From an uncultured Christensenellaceae bacterium (lineage in GTDB: Bacteria; Bacillota; Clostridia; Christensenellales; Borkfalkiaceae), in NCBI GenBank assembly GCA_910589015.1, contig CAJUSA010000004.1:62001-126000 (forward strand): 64,000 nt of DNA, read 5' to 3'. Position numbers and translations under genes: made by a program. A model generated the notes under the pieces. That model did no database searches and had not been told where the DNA came from. It saw only the letters and a list, made by a program, of their open reading frames with translations. This document shows, piece after piece, positions 8,544-14,779 of the stretch. Within the stretch, counting starts at the first letter, position 1. Every line of letters begins with the position of its first letter.

Positions 8544-9134
8544 ATGAAAAAAATATTATATGTTATTTTGGAACAATGGGCAGATTGGGAACTTGCTTAT
8601 TTATCGTCGGCAGTTAGTATGCTTGGTGGCGGCAAGTATGAAAATAAGACCGTATCATTGACAAAGGACGCTATAACTTCTATCGGCGGCGTTAAATGTT
8701 TACCGGATTATGATTTACAGAGTTTGCCGTCGGATTATGACGCCTTAATGCTCATCGGCGGTATGTCGTGGCATAATGAGGACACTATGCAAGTTAAGCC
8801 GCTTATCGATGCCTGCATTAAAGGCGGCAAAGCGGTAGGTGCGATTTGCGATGCTTGCAGATTTTTAGGCTCTATCGGCGTGTTGAACGGCGTAAAACAT
8901 ACTGCAAATGATTTGAACGAATTAAAGCAATATTCGTCTTATGCCAACGAACAAGGCTTTATACATAGGCAAGTCGTGTCGGATAATAATATTATCACTG
9001 CAAATGGAACGGCGGCACTTGAATTTGCACAAGAAGTTTTGAAAATATTATCGGTAGCAACCGAAGAACAAATCAAAGGTTGGTATGATTTTCATAAGCT
9101 CGGCTTTTACAATGCGCCTATGCCGAAAATGTAA
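8544..9134 (+). CDS. DJ-1/PfpI family protein (class I glutamine amidotransferase-like)
   Basis: 196 aa with a flavodoxin-like fold. The nucleophile elbow is C102 in GAICDACRFL, preceded by the strand-turn ALMLIGGMSWHN, as in the YdeA/YoaZ branch often annotated as glutamine amidotransferase-like or protease I. The exact reaction cannot be told from sequence; glyoxalase/deglycase and stress roles are known in the superfamily. A purine-rich site (GAGGAAGAAAAAGG) precedes the start. Base composition and codon use are clearly AT-richer than rng upstream and the minus-strand gene downstream, so it looks acquired. A strong hairpin closes the gene. Confidence 0.8.
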   Translation: MKKILYVILEQWADWELAYLSSAVSMLGGGKYENKTVSLTKDAITSIGGVKCLPDYDLQSLPSDYDALMLIGGMSWHNEDTMQVKPLIDACIKGGKAVGAICDACRFLGSIGVLNGVKHTANDLNELKQYSSYANEQGFIHRQVVSDNNIITANGTAALEFAQEVLKILSVATEEQIKGWYDFHKLGFYNAPMPKM

Positions 9135-9175
9135 CATCGATAAATTTTAATTTATTATCCTGAACCGGAAAAAGT

Positions 9176-9214
9176 ATAGCGCACTAAACTTCGAAATGAA
9201 GTTTAGTGCGCTAT
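9176..9214 (+). terminator. Perfect 17-bp stem-loop terminator
   Basis: Two 17-nt arms (9176-9192 and 9198-9214) pair perfectly around the loop GAAAT. It sits between the DJ-1 gene and the convergent minus-strand gene at 9249 and can act in both directions, though the T-tract on the plus strand is weak. Confidence 0.7.
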
Positions 9215-9248
9215 TTGTTTGCTCACGAAAATTTATGCGGGAATTTTT

Positions 9249-9692
9249 TTATGCGATGAGGTTTTTCCAGGTCTTTTCAAAGCCCTCTTCGGTGTGCAGT
9301 AGTTCCTGCGCAAGCGCTTTGATCTCTTCGTCCGCCTCTTCTTCGCTCATGTCGGAAAGAGAGGATTTCAGTGCCGTGATGCCCATCACCGTGCCCTGCG
9401 TCATCATTTCCGCGATGTGCGCGCGGGAATTATCGGTCATGGTGTTCATTTTGATGCTCGACCACATCATGGCTTTTTTGATGGGACCGGGGTTTTTGAG
9501 TTCGATGTTCTTTTCGCGCGCGAGCAACGCCGCTTTCGAACCGAGCTTTTCATATTCGTCGTGCTGTTTAATGAGCGTTTCCCGCACGTCGGTGTCGTCC
9601 GTTTCGGGCAGAATGTCCGAGATCGACTGCAACGCCAACTGACAGTTGCGGTGAATTTCCGCAAGCACTTCTTCGCTTTTTTTCAGTTTCAT
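9249..9692 (-). CDS. Helical protein of unknown function
   Basis: 147 aa, highly charged and predicted almost wholly alpha-helical, without signal peptide or membrane segment. It begins MKLKKSEEVLAEIHRNCQLALQSI and has a central stretch with several methionines (MMWSSIKMNTMTDNSRAHIAEMM, about residues 76-98). The pattern of long amphipathic helices resembles ferritin-like or DUF-type four-helix bundles, but I see no metal-binding E-x-x-H pairs, so I do not assign it. A Shine-Dalgarno (AAGGAG) precedes the ATG on the minus strand. It is convergent with the DJ-1 gene and divergent from rplU. Composition matches the core genes. Confidence 0.7.
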   Translation of the reverse strand: MKLKKSEEVLAEIHRNCQLALQSISDILPETDDTDVRETLIKQHDEYEKLGSKAALLAREKNIELKNPGPIKKAMMWSSIKMNTMTDNSRAHIAEMMTQGTVMGITALKSSLSDMSEEEADEEIKALAQELLHTEEGFEKTWKNLIA

Positions 9693-9761
9693 AATTCACT
9701 CCTTTTGTAACGTTATTATGAGAAATTTCGGGAAAATGTATGCAAAGCGCGGCAAAAGCGC

Positions 9762-9790
9762 TTGACTTTTCCGTCCGCCTGTGGTAAATT
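9762..9790 (+). promoter_or_regulatory. Promoter of rplU-rpmA
   Basis: TTGACT (9762-9767), 17-nt spacer, TAAATT (9785-9790). The leader to the rplU ATG is about 100 nt. Confidence 0.65.
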
Positions 9791-9796
9791 TAATTC

Positions 9797-9890
9797 CAAG
9801 CCGCGAAGAACGGGCAAAAAGAGAAGTGTTTTTCAGCAAGATTTTGCAAGAGAAACCGCCTAAGCCGCTTGCGAGACCGAAAGAGGAGGT
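9797..9890 (+). promoter_or_regulatory. Possible L21 leader (ribosomal-protein autoregulatory RNA)
   Basis: A ~100-nt untranslated leader separates the promoter from rplU. Firmicute rplU genes commonly carry a structured L21 leader to which the protein product is thought to bind. The repeated AAGCCGC/GCCGCTTGC segments could pair, but I cannot confirm the consensus fold by eye. Confidence 0.35.
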
Positions 9891-9898
9891 AAGCATTT

Positions 9899-10204
9899 AT
9901 GTACGCAATCATCGAGAACGGCGGAAAGCAGTACCGCGTATCCGAAGGCGACGTCGTAAAAGTGGAAAAGCTCAACGCCGAAGTCGGCGCGGAAGTTTCC
10001 TTCAACGTCGTTATGATTTCGGACGGCGACGCGATCAAAGTCGGCGCGGACGTCGCGAACGCGAAAGTCACCGCAACCGTCGAAAAGCAGGATAAGTACA
10101 AGAAAATCATTGTTTTCAAGTACAAAGCGAAGAAGAACGAGCGGAAAAAGCAGGGTCACCGCCAACCGTTCACGGCTGTCAAAATCGCGAAAATTACGCT
10201 CTGA
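9899..10204 (+). CDS. rplU: 50S ribosomal protein L21
   Basis: 101 aa, the usual length. It opens with MYAIIENGGKQYRVSEGD, the hallmark of L21, and ends with the family signature KKNERKKQGHRQPFTAVKIAKI, which contacts 23S rRNA. The start follows AGAGGAGG. It is first of the rplU-rpmA operon; only 41 nt separate it from rpmA, so the ysxB/prp gene usually found between them in Firmicutes is absent. Confidence 0.97.
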   Translation: MYAIIENGGKQYRVSEGDVVKVEKLNAEVGAEVSFNVVMISDGDAIKVGADVANAKVTATVEKQDKYKKIIVFKYKAKKNERKKQGHRQPFTAVKIAKITL

Positions 10205-10245
10205 TCGGGCGGCGGCAGCCAATTTCATAAAAGGAGATAAGGAAT

Positions 10246-10512
10246 ATGATTTTTATCGGATTATTCGCTCATAAAAAGGGTACCGGTTCCTCGCACAACG
10301 GAAGAGACTCAAACGCGAAACGCCTCGGCGTAAAGCGTCAGGACGGTCAGACCGTGCTTGCGGGCAGCATCCTCGTCCGTCAGCGCGGCACGAAGATCCA
10401 CCCCGGTAGCAACGTCGGCATCGGCGGGGACGATACGCTCTTCGCGCTCAAAGACGGCGTGGTGAAATACGAGCGTCTCGGCAGAGATAAAAAGCAAGTC
10501 AGCGTTTATTAA
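10246..10512 (+). CDS. rpmA: 50S ribosomal protein L27 with N-terminal extension
   Basis: 88 aa. The body HKKGTGSSHNGRDSNAKRLGVK is classic L27, whose N-terminus reaches the peptidyl-transferase centre. Before it stands MIFIGLFA, like the Firmicute extension that the cysteine protease Prp removes after a LQFFA-type motif; the junction LFA|HKKG fits that rule loosely. A good site (AAGGAGATAAGG) precedes the ATG. The operon ends in a strong terminator immediately downstream. Confidence 0.96.
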   Translation: MIFIGLFAHKKGTGSSHNGRDSNAKRLGVKRQDGQTVLAGSILVRQRGTKIHPGSNVGIGGDDTLFALKDGVVKYERLGRDKKQVSVY

Positions 10513-10522
10513 AAAAAAGAAT

Positions 10523-10560
10523 AAAGAAGGGCGTCCTTTTTAAGGACGCCCTTCTTTTTC
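10523..10560 (+). terminator. Rho-independent terminator of rplU-rpmA
   Basis: A GC-rich stem (GAAGGGCGTCCTT paired with AAGGACGCCCTTC) with a minimal loop is followed by TTTTTC. It is A-flanked on the other side and so can also terminate the convergent HTH gene, whose last codons lie inside the stem. Confidence 0.9.
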
Positions 10561-10749
10561 GTATTTTACGATATCTTCCACATTACAATCAAGCATTGTG
10601 CACAAATCGTCAATCGTGACCGTGCTTAAAGGTTTGTTGTGTTTCAGCCGATCCAATAAACTTCGGCTTATTCCGTATTGCTGAATCAACCTGTAGGTGG
10701 TAATGCCTTTTTTCTTTAAGGTAACATAAAACGGCGCATAGGAAATCAT
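10540..10749 (-). CDS. Small Cro/C1-type HTH transcription regulator
   Basis: 69 aa, essentially one helix-turn-helix domain: LKKKGITTYRLIQQYGISRSLLDRLKHNKPLSTVTIDDLCTMLDCNVEDIVKYE. This is the pattern of the HTH_26/XRE family, in which the second helix pair (ISRSLLDRLKHN) reads DNA. The frame is open further upstream to 10977, but homology starts at this ATG and the extra stretch overlaps the divergent promoter region. It is divergent from a membrane protein gene at 10862, with a 10-bp inverted repeat between them that may be its operator. The last codons lie inside the rpmA terminator. AT-rich, probably acquired. Confidence 0.75.
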   Translation of the reverse strand: MISYAPFYVTLKKKGITTYRLIQQYGISRSLLDRLKHNKPLSTVTIDDLCTMLDCNVEDIVKYEKEGRP

Positions 10750-10765
10750 ATATTTTATTTTAATG

Positions 10766-10807
10766 TATACTCTATCACTTGACAATTGTCGATATATAGA
10801 GTATAAT
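10766..10807 (+). promoter_or_regulatory. Promoter overlapped by an inverted-repeat operator
   Basis: Perfect TTGACA (10779-10784) and TATAAT (10802-10807) with a 17-nt spacer face the membrane protein gene at 10862. A perfect inverted repeat TATACTCTAT (10766-10775) / ATAGAGTATA (10796-10805) encloses the -35 and overlaps the -10. A second small palindrome, GACAATTGTC (10781-10790), lies in the middle. A repressor bound here would block the promoter; the divergent HTH protein is the natural candidate. Confidence 0.65.
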
Positions 10808-10861
10808 GCGGTAAAATACCGATTATCCGGAACGGAAAGTCGGAAAAGCGAGAGGTGTTTT

Positions 10862-11467
10862 ATGATTTGGTTGAGTCCTTTATTGGTTCTTGTCGTTATG
10901 GGGATCGGATTGAGTGTGGGTTGGTGTATTTGGGTTGTAAAACGAAAAAGATTTTTGAAAAAACGCGCGGAAATCAATGCGACGCTTATGCAAACGGTAA
11001 AAAATCACGGGCTGAATATCGACAAAGTTTTTGTGATCGACGACCATCAGACATTTGATAAAAAAGATCCGTCGATCAAGCCGCAGTTTCTTATCGATAT
11101 GACGGCCAAGAAAATGATTTTCGTCGATTATGATAAACCTTTGACTGTTGTAGTGGGCTTTGAAGAATTTCTGAATTACGAAATTTATGAAAACGGCAGC
11201 ATGGCGTTCAGTGGCGGCGCGGTAGGCGGCTTGCTTGCGGGGGGATTTTGGGGCGAAAGCGTCGGCAAGTGCAATAATTTGCGGCTGATTATTCGTTTGA
11301 AAAGATACGATTGTCCGCAAATGGTTTACGATATTATAGCTAAAACGCCCATGAATTTAGGAATCGTAAAAACTTCAAGAGCGTATCAGACTTGTGTTTC
11401 GTCCATGCAAGAATTGGCATCGTTTTTCGAAGTAATTAAATATGAAACGAATTCGGAAACCAAGTAA
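10862..11467 (+). CDS. Membrane-anchored protein of unknown function
   Basis: 201 aa. One N-terminal transmembrane helix (residues 3-25) is followed by a basic patch (KRKRFLKKR) and a cytoplasmic domain of unknown fold. Near residues 118-135 is a Gly/Ala-rich stretch (SGGAVGGLLAGGFWGESVG) that could be a short membrane-inserting loop. No catalytic motif is recognised. The start ATG follows GAGAGGTG; an upstream in-frame start would lie before the promoter. It is expressed from a near-perfect promoter with an operator-like repeat shared with the divergent HTH gene, so the two probably form a regulatory pair. AT-rich compared with the core genes. Confidence 0.7.
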   Translation: MIWLSPLLVLVVMGIGLSVGWCIWVVKRKRFLKKRAEINATLMQTVKNHGLNIDKVFVIDDHQTFDKKDPSIKPQFLIDMTAKKMIFVDYDKPLTVVVGFEEFLNYEIYENGSMAFSGGAVGGLLAGGFWGESVGKCNNLRLIIRLKRYDCPQMVYDIIAKTPMNLGIVKTSRAYQTCVSSMQELASFFEVIKYETNSETK

Positions 11468-11476
11468 ATAATAGGT

Positions 11477-11507
11477 AAAAACCCGTCGCGTTGTTTCGAC
11501 GAGTTTT
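11477..11507 (+). terminator. Imperfect bidirectional terminator
   Basis: AAAAC-C-CGTCG pairs with CGACG-A-GTTTT with one mismatch around an 8-nt loop, directly after the stop of the membrane protein gene. Confidence 0.5.
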
Positions 11508-11702
11508 GTCGTTTGCGTTTTACGGAAGGAAGAAAGTTTGATTTAGACGTTCGCTGTGTCGCGAATGTATTGTATCGGGCGAACGTTCTCTTCCTGTTCG
11601 GCATAATATACAATAACGCGGTTTTTCGGTGCGAGTCGTTGCGGTCAAAAAAGCAACGCAAAAAATTTTTTCGGAAAAATTGCATAAAGAAGAAAAAAAC
11701 GC

Positions 11703-11731
11703 TTGACCTCTTTCGTAAGATATGGTATATT
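11703..11731 (+). promoter_or_regulatory. Promoter of the tRNA cluster
   Basis: TTGACC (11703-11708), 17-nt spacer, TATATT (11726-11731), ending 14 nt before the first tRNA. It probably drives all four tRNAs. Between 11508 and 11702 I see no gene or clear signal. Confidence 0.7.
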
Positions 11732-11745
11732 ATTCAAGCAAGTTT

Positions 11746-11821
11746 GGAAGCTTAGCTCAGCTGGGAGAGCATCTGCCTTACAAGCAGAGGGTCATAGGTT
11801 CGATCCCTATAACTTCCACCA
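11746..11821 (+). tRNA. tRNA-Val (anticodon TAC)
   Basis: A 76-nt cloverleaf with encoded CCA: D-arm GCTC...GAGC, anticodon stem TCTGC/GCAGA with loop CTTACAA, T-arm ATAGG-TTCGATC-CCTAT. The acceptor stem shows a C-A mismatch at position 6/67. Confidence 0.93.
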
Positions 11822-11848
11822 ATAAAATAGTGCGGATAGTTTTTATAT

Positions 11849-11923
11849 GCGGGAATAGCTCAGTGGTAGAGCGTCACCTTGCCAAGGTGAATGTCGCGGG
11901 TTCGAATCTCGTTTCCCGCTCCA
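11849..11923 (+). tRNA. tRNA-Gly (anticodon GCC)
   Basis: A 75-nt cloverleaf with encoded CCA: acceptor GCGGGAA/TTCCCGC, anticodon loop TTGCCAA, T-loop TTCGAAT. Confidence 0.95.
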
Positions 11924-11951
11924 AACGAAAAACAACCGCGCTGTTTTTATT

Positions 11952-12026
11952 GGCGCCATAGCCAAGTGGTAAGGCAAGGGTCTGCAAAACCCTGACTCCC
12001 CGGTTCAAATCCGGGTGGCGCCTCCA
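11952..12026 (+). tRNA. tRNA-Cys (anticodon GCA)
   Basis: A 75-nt cloverleaf with encoded CCA: acceptor GGCGCCA/TGGCGCC, anticodon loop CTGCAAA, T-loop TTCAAAT. Confidence 0.95.
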
Positions 12027-12080
12027 TTGAATCCGCCGCGGCGCATGAATGCCGCGGTTGTTTTTATAATCTGTTATTAT

Positions 12081-12167
12081 GCCGCTGTGGTGGAATAGGC
12101 AGACGCAAGGGACTTAAAATCCCTCGGTAGAAATACCGTACCGGTTCGACCCCGGTCAGCGGCACCA
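12081..12167 (+). tRNA. tRNA-Leu (anticodon TAA), island integration target
   Basis: An 87-nt type II tRNA with a long variable arm (CTCGGTAGAAATACCG), anticodon loop CTTAAAA, acceptor GCCGCTG paired imperfectly with CAGCGGC, and encoded CCA. Its last ~25 nt are repeated at 42697-42719 and a tyrosine recombinase gene begins about 110 nt downstream, so it served as attB for the island. The tRNA is intact. Confidence 0.94.
12143..12165 (+). repeat. attL: tRNA-Leu 3' end copy
   Basis: The 23 nt covering the T-loop and acceptor 3' strand recur at 42697-42719 with a single G-to-A change at position 13. This is the crossover-type identity block expected for tyrosine-recombinase integration into a tRNA 3' end. 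Confidence 0.75.
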
Positions 12168-12171
12168 GCAG

Positions 12172-12206
12172 AACGGGAGAAATTCACAAAATTTCTCCCG
12201 TTTTGT
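12172..12206 (+). terminator. Terminator after tRNA-Leu
   Basis: A perfect 13-bp stem (AACGGGAGAAATT / AATTTCTCCCGTT) with loop CACAA and a short T-tract ends the tRNA transcript and could also stop the convergent integrase transcript. Confidence 0.8.
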
Positions 12207-12277
12207 TAACTTTGGGAAGTAATTGGGAAGTGATTTTACCCCTTTTTTACCCCAAAACCGACGGTTTTGTTTGTAAA

Positions 12278-13510
12278 TTACAGTTTGTATTCAATTTTGT
12301 TAATTTCTTGCAAGATATACTCCTGCGAATAAGTTGTATAGCCTCTGTCCACTCTCGAAGTCTTAACATCCGCATCAAACTCGTGTCCCACCCATTTCAT
12401 AACAAGTTCGGGGTTGCAGCCACATTCTTTTGCCCTTGTAATGAAGCTGTAACGCAGTTCGTGGATATGTCTGTCGCGGAAAATTCTTTTAAGCGCATCT
12501 CGTATGGTGTAGCGGTTAGTCGCTTTTGCTTGCTCCAAATCGATTAAATGCAAAACTTTTTTCAGCATAGGCGATATGGGAATTTGCCTAATGACTTTGG
12601 CATAGCCCTTTCTCGTCTTTTCCAATTCACAGTAAATAAACGTGTTGTCGTAGGTCAACGTTTCCAGCTCACCCACGCGCATACCCGTATAGAGAAGTGT
12701 AAGAATAGCGGAGTTGCCGGCATAGTGCGGATTTTCCTTGCAGAAGTCGATAATGATTTTTTCTTCGGCTTTTGTAAACGCCTTGCCCTTTTTGACTTCG
12801 TAGTGCTAAAGTACGATTTTCGACATAGGCGTTTTAATGCCGTAGTCCTCGACGATTACGTCAAATATTGCGGAGAGTAGTAATTTCAGTTTCTGCGCCG
12901 TGCGGTTCTTGCCGCCGTCCGTCAGTTCAAACAGAAAGTCCTGTATGTCCTTTCTCGTTATTTCGTTGACGTGGTAATGACCGAACTTCGGCAGAATGTT
13001 CCTCGACAGTAAGTTGACGTAACTTTTATAAGTCGTCTCTTTAACCGTTTGCTTTTTGACTTTCAGCCAATCGTTTATGAAGTCTGCGAATAGGGGATAG
13101 CCTGCGTTTTGCTTTGCCTTTTGAGTTGCAAGCAGCTTGTCCAAAAAGTTTTGTCTCATTATATCGAAGCTCTTGGATGCAACCTCGATATTGTAACCGT
13201 CCCTGCGGAACCGAGCCTGATACAAGCCGTTTACGTAGTGGTAGGTTACGATTTTGTCGTTTATGGTAAATAATTTCTTTAAGTAGTCCGACATAGAATT
13301 TATCTCCTGTTTTTTGAATTTGATAAATCCGTTTGTTGCGGTTTCCTTAAAATCAGCTTTTGTTTCCCTTTTAGTTAGTTGTTTCAACCTGTCCAGAGTT
13401 ATGCTTTCCGAAGCCGCTTTCAATATAATCTGCGTAACTTCGTCCCGCTCGTTCTCGGACGGTATGTACTTAATTGCGTTTAAAACTTTTTGTAATTCAA
13501 AGTCTGTCAA
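12278..13510 (-). pseudogene. Tyrosine recombinase/integrase interrupted by an in-frame amber codon
   Basis: 410 codons counting the stop. The two open stretches (13510-12806 and 12805-12278) are in the same frame, separated by one TAG at 12806-12808 (codon 235). The N-terminal part has the arm/core-binding domains (ARFRRDG near residue 85; SYVNLLSRNILPKFG near 165-180). The catalytic part keeps all signature residues: Arg278 in TGMRVGELE, HELRYSF, the GH of MKWVGHEF, and the tyrosine in YTTYSQEY. A CAG-to-TAG change would explain the stop. The likely start is TTG after AAGGAT. It lies beside tRNA-Leu, oriented towards it, as usual for island integrases. Readthrough cannot be excluded. Confidence 0.85.
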
Positions 13511-13536
13511 GTATCCTTATTCGGACAGGCGGCTTT

Positions 13537-13584
13537 TTATTTTACCGCGCCCTTATAGCAATGAATACTATGTTCTCTTTTCAA
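13537..13584 (-). CDS. Possible 15-aa leader peptide before the integrase
   Basis: A TTG codon 6-7 nt after a perfect AGGAGG opens a 15-codon frame (KREHSIHCYKGAVK) between the integrase promoter and the integrase start. A one-base shift would extend it by IKSRLSE, so it may instead be the remnant of a slightly longer small gene. Confidence 0.3.
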   Translation of the reverse strand: MKREHSIHCYKGAVK

Positions 13585-13665
13585 AACTTTTTTCCTCCTG
13601 AATAATTATTTTTTTGCAAGCGGAGGGAGCTGTTCGTCATTTTCCGCCTGCGGAATGTTAATACG

Positions 13666-13693
13666 ATTATAGCGACCCGGCTCAAAAAGTCAA
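13666..13693 (-). promoter_or_regulatory. Promoter of the integrase region
   Basis: On the minus strand TTGACT (13688-13693), a 16-nt spacer and TATAAT (13666-13671) point leftwards to the leader frame and the integrase. Confidence 0.6.
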
Positions 13694-13719
13694 GGGCCTA
13701 TTTAAAAATACTAAAATTT

Positions 13720-13914
13720 TTAATAGCGGTATGGTAAGTCGTCGAAATCGGGAATAAAGTCGTACTTATCATCTTCGTATCTTCCGAAACGCTTTCTCTG
13801 TTCGGGGCAAGTGTTTCTGAAAGGAGCAGTGCTTTTGCCTCGCACTGCACCGTACTTTTCGGAAACCTTTTTGAAGAAGTCTTCCTGCAAGTCGGAAAAC
13901 GAAGTTATTCCGCC
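13720..13914 (-). pseudogene. C-terminal fragment resembling plasmid mobilisation (Mob/Pre) relaxases
   Basis: About 64 residues, starting around SFSDLQEDFFKKVSEKYGAVRGKS and ending DDLPYRY. The 'LQ-D-F-x-x-V-x-x-x-Y/F-G-x-x-R-G' run resembles a segment of MobV-type relaxases. The open frame continues to 13992, but that part is antisense to a recognisable XRE remnant and is probably not coding. If correct, the island once carried mobilisation functions. The identification is weak. Confidence 0.3.
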
Positions 13915-13944
13915 GCGTTGTTTCCAAAACTCTGCGGTTGTTCC

Positions 13945-14097
13945 CAGAGAGAGCTTGCAGAAATGTCTAGTGTTAGCTTGCGTTCTATTCAAATATACGA
14001 GCAGAGAAATAAGGACATAAATAAGGCTCAGTCAGAGTCTCTTCATCGTTTGGCAAAAGCTCTAGGTTGCACAATGGAAGACTCGCTTGAAGAATAG
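13945..14097 (+). pseudogene. C-terminal remnant of an XRE-family regulator
   Basis: The frame reads QRELAEMSSVSLRSIQIYEQ, then RNKDINKAQSESLHRLAKALGCTMEDSLEE before a stop. This is the recognition helix and last helices of a lambda-repressor-like (Cro/C1) domain. The first helix is missing: upstream the sequence changes abruptly to unrelated DNA. Only about 50 codons remain, so it is a broken copy. Confidence 0.6.
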
Positions 14098-14208
14098 CGT
14101 TGTCGAATAATGTCACAAAATCGAAACGAAATATGTCTTTAAAATTAAGGAATGATTATGTTGCAGTTGCTGAGTTGGTTTAAATTAAACATTTAAAAAG
14201 AGGGAAAA

Positions 14209-14421
14209 ATGAATAATATTTTGATATATACAATTGGATATACAGGGTTTACTCGTGAAGAGATGTTAAAAGAATTATTTAAAAGAAATATTAACGCATT
14301 GATAGACGTTAGATCTTCCCCATTTTCAGAGAGATATCCGGATTATAATAGAGTTGAATTTGCCGAGTTCTTAAAATCAAATGGGGTTATGAGAGCAGAA
14401 AAGCTTCTGGGTTGGTTGTAG
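14209..14421 (+). pseudogene. N-terminal fragment of a DUF488 protein
   Basis: 70 aa against the usual ~120-180. The opening IYTIGYTGFTREEMLKELFK, followed by NINALIDVRSSPFSERYPDYN, is the DUF488 signature. After about residue 58 the family homology stops and the frame runs out in MRAEKLLGWL. A Shine-Dalgarno (AGAGGG) precedes the ATG. The biochemical role of the family is unclear. The 3' part was replaced by the AraC remnant that follows. Confidence 0.65.
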
Positions 14422-14717
14422 AAAAGGCGAACAGCATTTTTGCTAAGGGCGGCTATACCGACAAAGAATCCGAGAGAAATATTTTAAGTAATCCTTTTAA
14501 ACGATTTGAAGATATGAATATGCTTGCGTGCGAGAAAATGCAAAGTACAAATATGAATGCTTCGGAAGCGGCAATGTGGTCGGGTTTTGACGATGAAAAA
14601 TATTTTTCGCGTATTTTTAAGCGGGTGAAGGGCATGACTCCGACGGAATATCGCAAAAGTAAGCCCGACGAAGATCCTTTTATGTGGATCAAAGAAAGAG
14701 GATTGCTGTTCCGTTGA
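14412..14717 (+). pseudogene. C-terminal fragment of an AraC-family regulator
   Basis: About 101 codons; the last 60 contain the second helix-turn-helix of AraC proteins (NASEAAMWSGFDDEKYFSRIFKRVKGMTPTEYRKS). The sugar-binding domain and most of the first HTH are missing, and the start (TTG) overlaps the DUF488 fragment. It lies directly upstream of the ABC importer operon, so it is probably what is left of that operon's own regulator. A weak terminator separates the two. It might still be translated, but it lacks the sensing half. Confidence 0.6.
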
Positions 14718-14732
14718 CGCGGGCAACAAAGG

Positions 14733-14757
14733 AAAACCTTCCGGTTTTGGATTTTTT
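14733..14757 (+). terminator. Weak terminator before the sugar-utilisation operon
   Basis: AAAACC pairs with GGTTTT around TTCC, followed by a six-T run. I found no convincing promoter between it and the importer gene, so the operon promoter may lie upstream and this may be an attenuator. Confidence 0.4.
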
Positions 14758-14779
14758 AAAAAATATGTAAGGAGTGAAA

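Noticed and set aside
10750..10977. N-terminal extension of the HTH gene to 145 aa
   Set aside because: It would run across the divergent promoter and operator and shows no domain; the HTH protein starts at 10749.
11746..12167. CRISPR-like spacing of the four tRNA genes
   Set aside because: The similarity is only the shared tRNA structure; there are no identical repeats or spacers. No CRISPR array was seen in the window.
13915..13992. N-terminal part of the minus-strand open frame 13720-13992
   Set aside because: It is antisense to a recognisable XRE C-terminus on the plus strand, so this part is unlikely to be coding.
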